A stretch of DNA of 40,826 nucleotides, from assembly GCA_003559215.1 (NCBI GenBank), contig PWMF01000042.1, forward strand, positions 1 to 40,826, read 5' to 3'. Below the pieces are notes generated by a model. That model worked only from the letters and a program-made list of their open reading frames with translations. It ran no database searches and was not told the DNA's origin. The position numbers and the translations under genes were made by a program. This document shows positions 8,206 to 15,651 of this stretch, in pieces (position 1 is the first letter of the stretch; each line of letters begins with the position of its first letter). The stretch comes from Natrialbaceae archaeon. Lineage in GTDB: Archaea > Halobacteriota > Halobacteria > Halobacteriales > Natrialbaceae.

Positions 8206-8913
8206 GTGAAAGGACAGGAGTGGTACCAGGCCGACGACGTCGCCGCCGAGTACGACGACAAGCGCTTCTCCCAGGGCGGCCAGCTGATCGACCGCCGGGA
8301 GAAGGAAGCCGTACTCGAGGCCATCATGCCCGTCAAGGACCGCAATGTCCTCGAGATCGCCTGTGGTACCGGGCGGTTTACCGTCATGCTCGCCGAGCGT
8401 GGCGCGGACGTCGTGGGACTGGACATTTCGGCAGCAATGTTGCAACAGGGACGCAAGAAAACGCAGGCGGCGAACCTGGAGGGGACCCTCGAGTTCCTGC
8501 GGGGCGACGCCGGACGACTGCCGTTTCCCGACGATCATTTCGACACCGTCATCGCGATGCGGTTTTTCCACCTGGCGGACGATCCCGAGGCGTTCCTGCG
8601 GGAGATGCGCCGGGTCTCGCGCGACCAGGTCGTCTTCGACACGTTCAACCGATTCAGCGCGCGCAGCGTCTACAACTGGGCGCTCCCGATGGGGTCGCGC
8701 CTCTACTCGAAGAGCGAGGTCAGCGTGTTGCTCGCGAAGACCGACCTGACGCTGGTCGACGTCGAGGACGACTTCCTGGCACCGTACGGGCTCTACCGGT
8801 CGATCCCGAACCGGCTGGCGACCGCGATCCGCACGCTCGACGAAACGGTCGGCGGGCGTCCGATGACGGACCACTTCGCATCGGTCTCGTACTGGAACAC
8901 CCGCGTCAGGTGA
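8206..8913 (+). CDS. Class I SAM-dependent methyltransferase
   Basis: About 235 residues, UbiE/Coq5-like methyltransferase fold. Motif I is NVLEIACGTGRFTVMLAERG (Gly-rich loop binding S-adenosylmethionine), the acidic end of strand 2 is GLDIS, motif II is LRGDAGRLPFPDDHFDTVIA, and the post-II region is MRRVSRDQVVFDTFNRFS. The acceptor is unknown. The GTG start was chosen from the TATA spacing and because VKGQEWYQADDVAAEYDDKR aligns with usual family N-termini. The glycosyltransferase gene begins 54 nt downstream with its own promoter-like element, so a functional link through glycan or lipid modification is only suggestive. Confidence 0.87.
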   Translation: MKGQEWYQADDVAAEYDDKRFSQGGQLIDRREKEAVLEAIMPVKDRNVLEIACGTGRFTVMLAERGADVVGLDISAAMLQQGRKKTQAANLEGTLEFLRGDAGRLPFPDDHFDTVIAMRFFHLADDPEAFLREMRRVSRDQVVFDTFNRFSARSVYNWALPMGSRLYSKSEVSVLLAKTDLTLVDVEDDFLAPYGLYRSIPNRLATAIRTLDETVGGRPMTDHFASVSYWNTRVR

Positions 8914-8967
8914 GTGCAGGATCGAATTCCGCCCTATTTTTATCCTCGGGTAGTTCTACTATACGGT

Positions 8968-9870
8968 ATGGAGCTCTCGGTAGTCGTCTCGACGCTCAAC
9001 GACCGGGAGCGACTGCTGTCCTCTCTGGACGCGCTCGAGACCGAAACCCCCGCCGAGACGGAGATCGTCGTCGTCAACGGCCCCTCCTCCGACGGAACGA
9101 CCGGCGTCGTCCGCGAGCGCGACGACGTCGACGTCCTCGTCGAGATCTCGGAGCGAAACCCTAACGTCTCCCGAAACGCCGGCTTCGAGGTGGCGACCGG
9201 GGAGGTCGTCGCCTTCCTCGACGGCGAGTACGCGATCGAACCCGGCTGGTACGAGGCCCTCGAGGCGGCGGTCGCCGACGGCTCCGACGTCGTCGCGGGC
9301 CCGACTCGGGAGGCCGACGGGACTGCCTCAAAAAGCGAGCGTACCCAACGGATCGTCGGTCGCAGCGTAACGGTCTTCGACGGCGGAAACGTCGCGTTCG
9401 ATCGGACCTCGCTCGACGCCCTGGACGGGTTCGACGAGTACCTCGAAAGTGATGGCGCGCGCGACTGTGCCCACCGCGTGGGCGGCCTGGGATTCGAGGT
9501 CGCCTGGTCGCCGTCGATGGCGGTCCGCAGCGACGTCGGCGCCGACGGGGGCCAGCCCGATCCGGAATGGGGAACGACGTACCGGGCGCTCGCCTACAGC
9601 CTCGGAAAGAACTACGGCCCGCGACCGACCGTGCTCGGACGGACGGTCGGCAGCGCGCTCCGTGATGGACTCTCGGGGGTGCGGGAGATCGTCACCGGGG
9701 ACGCGACGCCGACCGGCTGGTTCTCCAACGGGGTCGACGTCGTCACGAACGCCACGGGAGGGTTCAAAGACGGCGTGCACGCCCGCTACACGGATCGATC
9801 GACCCGCCGTAATCCGAACGGGCTGTCGGTCCGTCACGACCGAGCCGTTCGGATCTACGATCGCAGATAA
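8968..9870 (+). CDS. Family 2 glycosyltransferase
   Basis: A 300-residue GT-A fold enzyme. The N-terminus MELSVVVSTLNDRERLLSSL is the GT2 nucleotide-binding start; EIVVVNGPSSDGT and RNPNVSRNAGFEVATGEVVAF follow, as in dolichol-phosphate and N-glycan glycosyltransferases. The metal site reads FLDGEYAI, where most relatives have DDD or DxD. The second half (VGGLGFEVAWSPSMAVRS... and KNYGPRPTVLGRTVGSAL) resembles the haloarchaeal AglE/AglG-like set, but I cannot name a pathway. No clear membrane span. CCTATTTTTATCC about 30 nt upstream predicts a leaderless start at 8968. Confidence 0.85.
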   Translation: MELSVVVSTLNDRERLLSSLDALETETPAETEIVVVNGPSSDGTTGVVRERDDVDVLVEISERNPNVSRNAGFEVATGEVVAFLDGEYAIEPGWYEALEAAVADGSDVVAGPTREADGTASKSERTQRIVGRSVTVFDGGNVAFDRTSLDALDGFDEYLESDGARDCAHRVGGLGFEVAWSPSMAVRSDVGADGGQPDPEWGTTYRALAYSLGKNYGPRPTVLGRTVGSALRDGLSGVREIVTGDATPTGWFSNGVDVVTNATGGFKDGVHARYTDRSTRRNPNGLSVRHDRAVRIYDRR

Positions 9871-10659
9871 TTACTCCCCGCGGAACTGCGGTTCCCGGTC
9901 GGCGAGCCGCGCGTCGAACCCTTCCCGGTAGTCGTCCGTGTCGTCGAGTTCGCGCCCGAGCGCCCGTTCGAACTCGAGCCCCCGCTCGAGTGGGGTCTCG
10001 AGGGCGGCGTTGAGCGCTCGCTTCCCGTTCTCGAGACCCAGCGGTGCGTTCTCGCAGAGCCGGTCCGCGAACGCCTTCGCGCGCTCGTCGACATCGTCGT
10101 CGGCACAGAGCTCGTGGACGAGACCGATCCGTTCGGCCTCTTCAGGGTCGACGAACTCGCCGGTGAGAACGATCTCCTTCGCCTTCGAGAGCCCGACCAG
10201 CCGCGGGAGGCGCTGGGTGCCGCCGCCGTGAGGGAACGTGCCGAGCGTCACCTCGAGCAGCCCGTACTTCGCGTCGCGGCCCAGAATTCGAAAGTCGCAG
10301 GGCAGCGTCAGTTCGAACGCGCCGGCCGGTGCGGCCCGCTTGATCCCGGCGACGACCGGCTGGCGGGTCTCCTCGATGGTCTCGAGCAGCGACGGAAGGA
10401 CGTCCCGGTCGATTCCGGAGTCGGGCTCGACCCGGCTACGCATCATCTCGAGGTCCATCCCGGCGCTGAGGACCGGCCCCTCCCCGAGCAGGGTGACCGC
10501 CCAGACGTCCTCGTCAGCATCGACGCGCTCGAACGCCGCGGTTAGATCCCGCATGAGATCGACCGACATCGCGTTCCGTTTCTCGGGTCGGGCGAGGTAG
10601 ACGTCGGCTCGTCGGTCGTTCCGATCGATACGCGCGAGGCCAGTGCCAACGGATTCCAT
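9871..10659 (-). CDS. Enoyl-CoA hydratase/isomerase family protein
   Basis: A 262-residue crotonase-fold protein that probably hydrates trans-2-enoyl-CoA in beta-oxidation or amino-acid breakdown. SAGMDLEMM (66-73) and RAAPAGAFELTLPCDFRI (about 108-125) form the oxyanion-hole loops. Both catalytic glutamates of true hydratases have counterparts, Glu116 and Glu136 (LLEVTLGTFP). GGGTQRLPRLVG follows, as expected. The acyl-CoA is not predictable. It converges with the glycosyltransferase, with no gap between the two stops, and nothing around it is a fatty-acid operon. Confidence 0.9.
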   Translation of the reverse strand: MESVGTGLARIDRNDRRADVYLARPEKRNAMSVDLMRDLTAAFERVDADEDVWAVTLLGEGPVLSAGMDLEMMRSRVEPDSGIDRDVLPSLLETIEETRQPVVAGIKRAAPAGAFELTLPCDFRILGRDAKYGLLEVTLGTFPHGGGTQRLPRLVGLSKAKEIVLTGEFVDPEEAERIGLVHELCADDDVDERAKAFADRLCENAPLGLENGKRALNAALETPLERGLEFERALGRELDDTDDYREGFDARLADREPQFRGE

Positions 10660-10725
10660 GGCGAAGCGGTTCGTCGCTAGGGCTATAACGTTCGGGTCGC
10701 GAGCGGGATCGAGCGGCGCGGCCGA

Positions 10726-11688
10726 TCACTCGGGGTCGAACCCGCCTGCGAGCCAATCGATCGCAAAGAGCGCGAGCGCGCCGACGACGGCCCAGCCCGC
10801 GGTCAGCGCCAGGATGTCACCCGTCAGGGCGTGTGCGTCGGCGATCTCGTGGAGCGGCGCGGGAACCGAGCCGGCGATGAGCCCGACGAGAAAGAGCAGC
10901 GTCAGCTCCCGGTGGCGATCCAGCGCGAACCGGACGACCCTCGCGATCGTGACGAGTCCGACGAGCCCGCCGGCGACAAAGACGACGACGGTGGTTCCGG
11001 GCTCGAGGACGCCCGCGACGGTTCCGTTACCGAACGCGACGTCGCGGATCGACTGGAGAAACGCGGTCAGTTCCGAGGAGAGGAACACGTACTGGCCGAG
11101 CAGGATCAGGATGAGCGAGCCCGACACGCCGGGGAGGATCATCGCGCTGATCGCCAGCCCGCCCGAGAGGAAGATCAGGACGGCGCCGCTGCCCGGCAGC
11201 TGGAGGACGTTGGCCGCGACCAGCAGGGCGAGGACGGTACCGGCGACGGCTGCGAGGGCGTGTTTTCCCGAGGCGAAGGGCAGACTCCGGAAGAGCACGA
11301 CGGCGGAGGCGGCGATCAGTCCGATAAAGAACCCGAACAGTGCGACCGGGTTCGATTCCGACAGCGCCGTGACGGCGCCGGCGATGAGTGCGACGGCCGT
11401 CACCATTCCGACGCCCAGCGGGAGCAGGAACTGGAGGTCCATCTCGAGGAGCGCTTCCTTGGCGCGCCCCCGGCGATCGGAATCGTATCCCCGGAGGACG
11501 TCGATCGCTCGCCCGGGCGTGAGCGCGGTGACGGCGGCGATCAGTCGGCCGTAGAAGCCGAGCAGGAGTGCAACGGTGCCGCCGGAGACGCCGGGGAGGG
11601 CGTCGGCGGTTCCCATACAGAGACCGTAGCAGTAGACCCGCAGCACCGAGAACCGTGGCCCGAGCCGCTGTTCGAGAGCATGTAACAT
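10726..11688 (-). CDS. DUF368 membrane protein, polyprenyl-phosphate transporter type
   Basis: A 320-residue polytopic membrane protein of the DUF368 family. The hallmark GTADALPGVSGGTVALLLGFY (about 26-46) lies near the N-terminus, and its internal repeat counterpart ILPGVSGSLILILLG occurs near 190-204. About nine hydrophobic segments are visible. In bacteria DUF368 proteins have been shown to recycle undecaprenyl phosphate across the membrane; the archaeal equivalent would move dolichyl phosphate after S-layer or pilin glycosylation. That role is inferred from family. The gene is isolated from the nearby glycosyltransferase by the hydratase gene. Confidence 0.9.
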   Translation of the reverse strand: MLHALEQRLGPRFSVLRVYCYGLCMGTADALPGVSGGTVALLLGFYGRLIAAVTALTPGRAIDVLRGYDSDRRGRAKEALLEMDLQFLLPLGVGMVTAVALIAGAVTALSESNPVALFGFFIGLIAASAVVLFRSLPFASGKHALAAVAGTVLALLVAANVLQLPGSGAVLIFLSGGLAISAMILPGVSGSLILILLGQYVFLSSELTAFLQSIRDVAFGNGTVAGVLEPGTTVVVFVAGGLVGLVTIARVVRFALDRHRELTLLFLVGLIAGSVPAPLHEIADAHALTGDILALTAGWAVVGALALFAIDWLAGGFDPE

Positions 11689-12012
11689 ACCTGAGGGTCA
11701 CCGTCCGATCGTCGTCGACGGCGGAGAACCGACCGCCCGTTTCGCGACCATACGTAGCGAACGTTTCGGCTCCGACATAAATCGACTCACTCGGATCGAC
11801 GGATGCGAACCCGACACAGGCCGAGTTCGACGGCTCGAACGATCCTCGAGCGATGTTTCGGACAGACCGGAACCGGTCCGCGACTGTGGCTCGAGCGACC
11901 GTCGTCTCGAGGGTGTGTCGAGGTGTGACAGGGGAAATCGCCAGACGGAGCGCCGACGGCTAGCGAAACAATTATATAGAAGTGCTGACGACATGGTTAG
12001 TGAGGATCCACA
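11689..12012. other. Divergent promoter region, DUF368/thermosome
   Basis: About 320 nt with no convincing gene. The right end holds the thermosome promoter. The left half has several CGAAACG-like repeats near the DUF368 start but no obvious TATA element on that side. Confidence 0.5.
11963..11980 (+). promoter_or_regulatory. BRE and TATA box of the thermosome gene
   Basis: CGAAACAA followed by TTATATAGAA forms a strong BRE-TATA pair whose TATA starts 42 nt before the ATG at 12013. It predicts a leader of roughly 10-15 nt. CGAAA plus TTATATA resembles the heat-responsive promoters of haloarchaeal chaperonin genes. Confidence 0.65.
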
Positions 12013-13590
12013 ATGGCACAACAGCGACGCATGGGCGGACAGCCTATGTTCATTCTGAGCGAGGACAGTCAGCGAACCCAGGGCCGGGACGCCCAGTCGT
12101 CGAACATCATGGCCGGCAAGGCCGTCGCCGAGTCGGTACGGACGACACTCGGCCCCCGCGGTATGGACAAGATGCTCGTCGACTCCGGCGGCGAGGTCGT
12201 CATCACGAACGACGGCGCGACCATCTTGAACGAGATGGACATCGAACACCCCGCGGCCCAGATGCTCGTCGAGGTTGCCGACTCCCAGGAGGAGGAGGTC
12301 GGCGACGGGACGACGACCGCGGCCGTGATCGCCGGCAACCTGCTCGCCGAGGCCGAGGACCTCATCGAGCAGGACGTCCACGCGACGACGATCGTCGAGG
12401 GCTATCACGAGGCCGCCGAGATCGCCCTCGAGGCGATCGCCGAGCAGGTCAGCCAGGACGCCGTCGACGACGACGTGCTCAAACAGGTCGCCGAATCCAG
12501 CATGACGGGCAAGGGCACCGGCGGCCTGACCGCCGAGTCGCTGGCCGAGACGGTCGTCGAGGCCATCCGCCACGTCGAGGACGACGAGGGGGTCCACCGG
12601 GACAACGTCACCGTCCACACCCAGATCGGCGCCTCCTCGAACGCGACCGAACTCGTTCCCGGCATCGTCATCGACGAGGAGGCCGCTCACGACGCGATGC
12701 CCGGCGAGGTCGAGGACGCCTCGATCGCCGTCCTCGACGTCGAACTCGGCGTCCGCACCGGTGACATCGACGCCGAGTACGCCATCGACTCGATCGACCA
12801 GCTCAACCAGGCAATCGACGCCGAGGAGAGCGAGGTCCGCGGCTACGCCGAGACGCTCGCCGAGAGCGGCGCGGACGTCGTCTTCACGACCGACGACGTC
12901 GACGAGCGCATCAGCTCGTTCCTCGCCAAGGAGGGCGTGCTCGTCTTCGACAACGTCGGTAGCTCCGACGCCCGCCAGATCGTCTCCGCGACCGGCGCCA
13001 ACCGCGTCGGCGCCCTCGAGGATCTCGAGGAGAGCGACTTCGGCGCGGCCGACCGCGTCCGCAGCCAGAACTACGGCGACGACGACCTCGCGTTCGTCGA
13101 GGGCGGCGCGGCCGCCGAGGCCGTCACCGTCTTCGTCCGCGGCGGCACCGAACACATCGTCGACGAACTCGAGCGCGCCATCGGCGACGCCCTCGACGTC
13201 GTCTCGACGGCGCTCGACTCGGGCGAGGTCGTCCCCGGCGCCGGCGCGACCGAGATCGCGATCGCGGACAAGATCCGCTCGGAGGCCGCCGGCATCGAGG
13301 GCCGCAAGCAGCTCGCGGTCACCTCCTTCGCCGACGCGCTCGACGTCGTTCCGCGGACGCTGGCGACCAACACCGGCCAGGACCCGATCGACACCCTCGT
13401 CGACCTGCGGGCGGCCCACGAGGGCGGCGAGCGCGCCGGCCTCATCACGGACGGCGAGACCGTCACTATCGACGACCCCTTCGAGTACGGCGTCGTCGAC
13501 CCCGCCGACGTCAAGCGCGAGGCCATCCAGAGCGCGACCGAGGCCGCGACGATGATCGTCCGCATCGACGACGTCATCGCCGCCGAGTAG
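12013..13590 (+). CDS. cct3: Thermosome (group II chaperonin) subunit lacking GGM tail
   Basis: A 525-residue subunit of the ATP-driven double-ring chaperonin that folds cytosolic proteins. Nucleotide-binding motifs are intact: [11 protein letters not shown] (44-54), ITNDGATIL (64-72) and GDGTTTAA (97-104, catalytic Asp). [11 protein letters not shown] near 412-422 is the equatorial-domain motif. The protein ends IDDVIAAE, without the long Gly-Gly-Met-rich C-terminal tail of the main haloarchaeal subunits. This and its shorter length match the third subunit (Cct3/ThsC of Haloferax volcanii); the paralogue assignment is an inference. A strong BRE-TATA precedes it. A long antisense open frame across it is a codon-bias shadow. 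Confidence 0.95.
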   Translation: MAQQRRMGGQPMFILSEDSQRTQGRDAQSSNIMAGKAVAESVRTTLGPRGMDKMLVDSGGEVVITNDGATILNEMDIEHPAAQMLVEVADSQEEEVGDGTTTAAVIAGNLLAEAEDLIEQDVHATTIVEGYHEAAEIALEAIAEQVSQDAVDDDVLKQVAESSMTGKGTGGLTAESLAETVVEAIRHVEDDEGVHRDNVTVHTQIGASSNATELVPGIVIDEEAAHDAMPGEVEDASIAVLDVELGVRTGDIDAEYAIDSIDQLNQAIDAEESEVRGYAETLAESGADVVFTTDDVDERISSFLAKEGVLVFDNVGSSDARQIVSATGANRVGALEDLEESDFGAADRVRSQNYGDDDLAFVEGGAAAEAVTVFVRGGTEHIVDELERAIGDALDVVSTALDSGEVVPGAGATEIAIADKIRSEAAGIEGRKQLAVTSFADALDVVPRTLATNTGQDPIDTLVDLRAAHEGGERAGLITDGETVTIDDPFEYGVVDPADVKREAIQSATEAATMIVRIDDVIAAE

Positions 13591-13616
13591 CCGCCTCCCA
13601 GTCTTTGCGCCGATAT

Positions 13617-13636
13617 CAATTGTATTTTTGACAATA
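13617..13636 (+). terminator. Inverted repeat with T-run after thermosome gene
   Basis: ATTGT and ACAAT flank ATTTTTG about 30 nt after the thermosome stop, in a sharply AT-rich patch. A short stem with a T5 run is compatible with transcript termination before the HalOD1 gene. Confidence 0.35.
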
Positions 13637-13670
13637 AAGTTAAGTAATAATACACAAACTCTCCTGTAGA

Positions 13671-14018
13671 ATGTCTCTCTCTCCGCCATCGGACGAACTG
13701 ACACCGGTCGACGATGCAGCGGGTCGAACCGTTTACCGCGACAAGAACCGCGATACCTACCACGTGTGGTGGACCGACAGCGATCCCGAGGCCGTGAGTA
13801 CGGTCCTGGTGTTGGCCGTCGCGTCGGTGCTCGAGACCGATCCCGAAGAGCTCGAGGCGCTGTCGACGCGGGTCGATCCCGACGCCCTCGACGCGCTGTT
13901 CGCCCATTGGGGCCGACACCGCCTCAAGGACGGAACGGCCTCGTTCCGGTTCGCCGACTGTACGATCAGCTGTCACGCCTCGGGCGAACTCGTCGTCGAT
14001 CCGTCCGGGGATCGCTGA
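13671..14018 (+). CDS. HalOD1 output-domain protein
   Basis: A 115-residue protein that is essentially one HalOD1 output domain: RTVYRDKNRDTYHVWWTD, then a helical region (VSTVLVLAVASVLETDPEELEALSTRVDPDALDALF), then strands ending SFRFADCTISCHASGELVV. HalOD1 domains occur alone or at the C-terminus of haloarchaeal response regulators and are presumed signal outputs; their mechanism is unknown. GTTAAGTAATAATAC just upstream gives a BRE-TATA at leaderless distance to the ATG at 13671. No kinase or receiver domain lies next to it. Confidence 0.83.
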   Translation: MSLSPPSDELTPVDDAAGRTVYRDKNRDTYHVWWTDSDPEAVSTVLVLAVASVLETDPEELEALSTRVDPDALDALFAHWGRHRLKDGTASFRFADCTISCHASGELVVDPSGDR

Positions 14019-14025
14019 GCCGCTC

Positions 14026-14832
14026 TCAATCGGCAGACTCGAGGACGACCCGATCGCCGACGGCGAGATCGAACGCCGCCTCGCCGCGGCCCCGATTGAC
14101 GTCGAGTTCGACGTAGCCGTGGCTCCCGACGGTCGCGAGTCGCTCGCCCGCGGGGACGGCCTCGAACGTGTCGCCGACCGGAACCGGCTCGCCGTTCGCG
14201 ACGACTCGCTCGCGGGCCTTGAGGAACTCCCCTGGGACGTTCGTGATCGCGTTCCCGAAGTCGTCGACGACCAGTACCTCGCCGACGGCGCGGCCGTCCT
14301 CGAGGGTCGCCGTGGGAAGCTCGAGATCGACGGGATCGGTCGTCGGCGTCAGCAACGACAAAGAGTCGAGCCCGTCGCTCTCGTGGACTGCGGCCGCGGT
14401 CGGAGCGAACACGTCCCGGCCGTGGAAGGTGTTGCTTTTCGGCCCTTCGCCGGGGTCCGGAGCCGTCTCGCCCGCGGGGACGACCGGCTCGAGTGCCTCC
14501 TCGTCGACGACGGAGATCTCGAGGGCGCCGTCGCCGGCGAGTCGCCGAGCCGCGGGGAGCAAGACGCCGTTGTCGGGTCCCACGAGCGTGTGGTCGCGGG
14601 CTCGGATCGCGATCGCCGCGCGGTCGGTGCCGACGCCGGGGTCGACGACGACGAGGTGCGTGGCCGGCGGAAAGTACGGCAGCGTTTCCCGGAGCCAGAA
14701 CGCCGCGGTGCGGACGTCGTGGCGCGGGAAGTCGTGTCCGACGTCGACCAGTCTCGCGTCGGTGCGCCGGAGCAAGACGCCTTTCATCGCCGCCGGGTAG
14801 GGTGTCCCGAAGTCGGACGCGAGCGTAATCAT
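14026..14832 (-). CDS. SAM hydroxide adenosyltransferase (DUF62)
   Basis: A 268-residue protein of the DUF62/SAM hydroxide adenosyltransferase family, related to the bacterial fluorinase and chlorinase. It uses hydroxide to cleave S-adenosylmethionine to adenosine and methionine. Family segments: MITLASDFGTPYPAAMKGVL at the N-terminus, VDVGHDFPRHDVRTAAFWL near 29-47, VVVDPGVGTDRAAI near 62-75, VGPDNGVLLPAA near 84-95, and VVDDFGNAITNVP near 188-200. Length is normal. It converges with the HalOD1 gene (7 nt apart). The physiological role in archaea, perhaps trimming SAM pools, is not settled. Confidence 0.9.
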   Translation of the reverse strand: MITLASDFGTPYPAAMKGVLLRRTDARLVDVGHDFPRHDVRTAAFWLRETLPYFPPATHLVVVDPGVGTDRAAIAIRARDHTLVGPDNGVLLPAARRLAGDGALEISVVDEEALEPVVPAGETAPDPGEGPKSNTFHGRDVFAPTAAAVHESDGLDSLSLLTPTTDPVDLELPTATLEDGRAVGEVLVVDDFGNAITNVPGEFLKARERVVANGEPVPVGDTFEAVPAGERLATVGSHGYVELDVNRGRGEAAFDLAVGDRVVLESAD

Positions 14833-14911
14833 ACTCGGGGGTACGGAACGATCGATGAAAACGGGTGCGGCTCGAGGGCACAGCTGTCCCGCGACCGAGC
14901 GGTTCCGAGGA

Positions 14912-15427
14912 TCAGTCGCCGTTCGTATCGGAGCCGCTGACCATCTGGATCCGTTCGATCCCGTTGATCTCCTCGACGACCTCGACGACGGCCTCGGGGA
15001 CCAGCGACTCCCAGTCGCCGTCGTTGATCATCCGCTCGCGAACCTCGGTTCCCTCGAGGACTTCGCGGTTGAACATCGGTGACTGGTGCACCTCGAAGTC
15101 GGCCTCCCGGAACAGCTGGACGACCAGCGGGTTGTTCGAGTAGGCGACGTCGAAGTCCGGGCTCATGCTCTGGACGTGGCTTACCCACACCGAGTTTCGT
15201 TCCAGGTCCTCGATGGGGACGGCGTAGGTGACGACGTCGGTGTCGACGAGCGACTTGGTGATCATCATGATCCGTTCGCCGGCGGTGAACGGATTCCGCA
15301 CCGAGTGTGAGTCGTCGGCGCTTCCGATCCCCAACACGAGTTCGTCGACGTCGTCGGCGATCTGCTCGACCATGTTGCGGTGACCGTTGTGAAACGGCTG
15401 GAAACGGCCGATGTAGAACCCCCTCAT
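14912..15427 (-). CDS. nadM: Nicotinamide-nucleotide adenylyltransferase, archaeal type
   Basis: A 171-residue nucleotidyltransferase that makes NAD from nicotinamide mononucleotide and ATP. The N-terminal GFYIGRFQPFHNGH contains the HxGH-type motif (FHNGH) of the cytidylyltransferase superfamily. GIGSADDSHSVRNPFTAGER and YSNNPLVVQLFREADFEV match the archaeal enzyme. I chose the ATG at 15425-15427 because the conserved strand begins two codons later; the frame stays open a further 57 codons upstream but that sequence is not family-like. CGCTTAAGCG about 30 nt upstream may be the TATA region. Confidence 0.93.
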   Translation of the reverse strand: MRGFYIGRFQPFHNGHRNMVEQIADDVDELVLGIGSADDSHSVRNPFTAGERIMMITKSLVDTDVVTYAVPIEDLERNSVWVSHVQSMSPDFDVAYSNNPLVVQLFREADFEVHQSPMFNREVLEGTEVRERMINDGDWESLVPEAVVEVVEEINGIERIQMVSGSDTNGD

Positions 15428-15605
15428 GCCGGGTACTGTTTCGGGGTTGCGCTTAAGCGTGGCGGGTTCCCTCGCAGGGGCGCTCGAGAGATCGCTATTT
15501 ACGGTGAGGCCGGCGATCGCGCTCGATCCCGAATAGCTCGATCGGCCGCCTCGAGGGTCGTAGTCGGTGATTACGGCCACGGGCGTCGTATTCCGCATGG
15601 AGAAA

Positions 15606-15613
15606 GTATATCA
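15606..15613 (+). promoter_or_regulatory. TATA element of the lonB operon
   Basis: AGTATATC lies about 40 nt before the ATG at 15652, implying a transcript start with a leader of about 10-15 nt. Confidence 0.5.
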
Positions 15614-15651
15614 GTCGCAATCCCTTCGGATCAGGTACTGAACAGAGTTCT

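Noticed and set aside
11698-13704. A long open frame on the minus strand across the thermosome gene
   Set aside because: It is antisense to a clear chaperonin gene and lacks any family motif; long antisense frames arise from the strong third-position GC bias.
14855-15143. Plus-strand frames opposite nadM
   Set aside because: The minus strand carries the full NadM signature; the plus frames are its complement.
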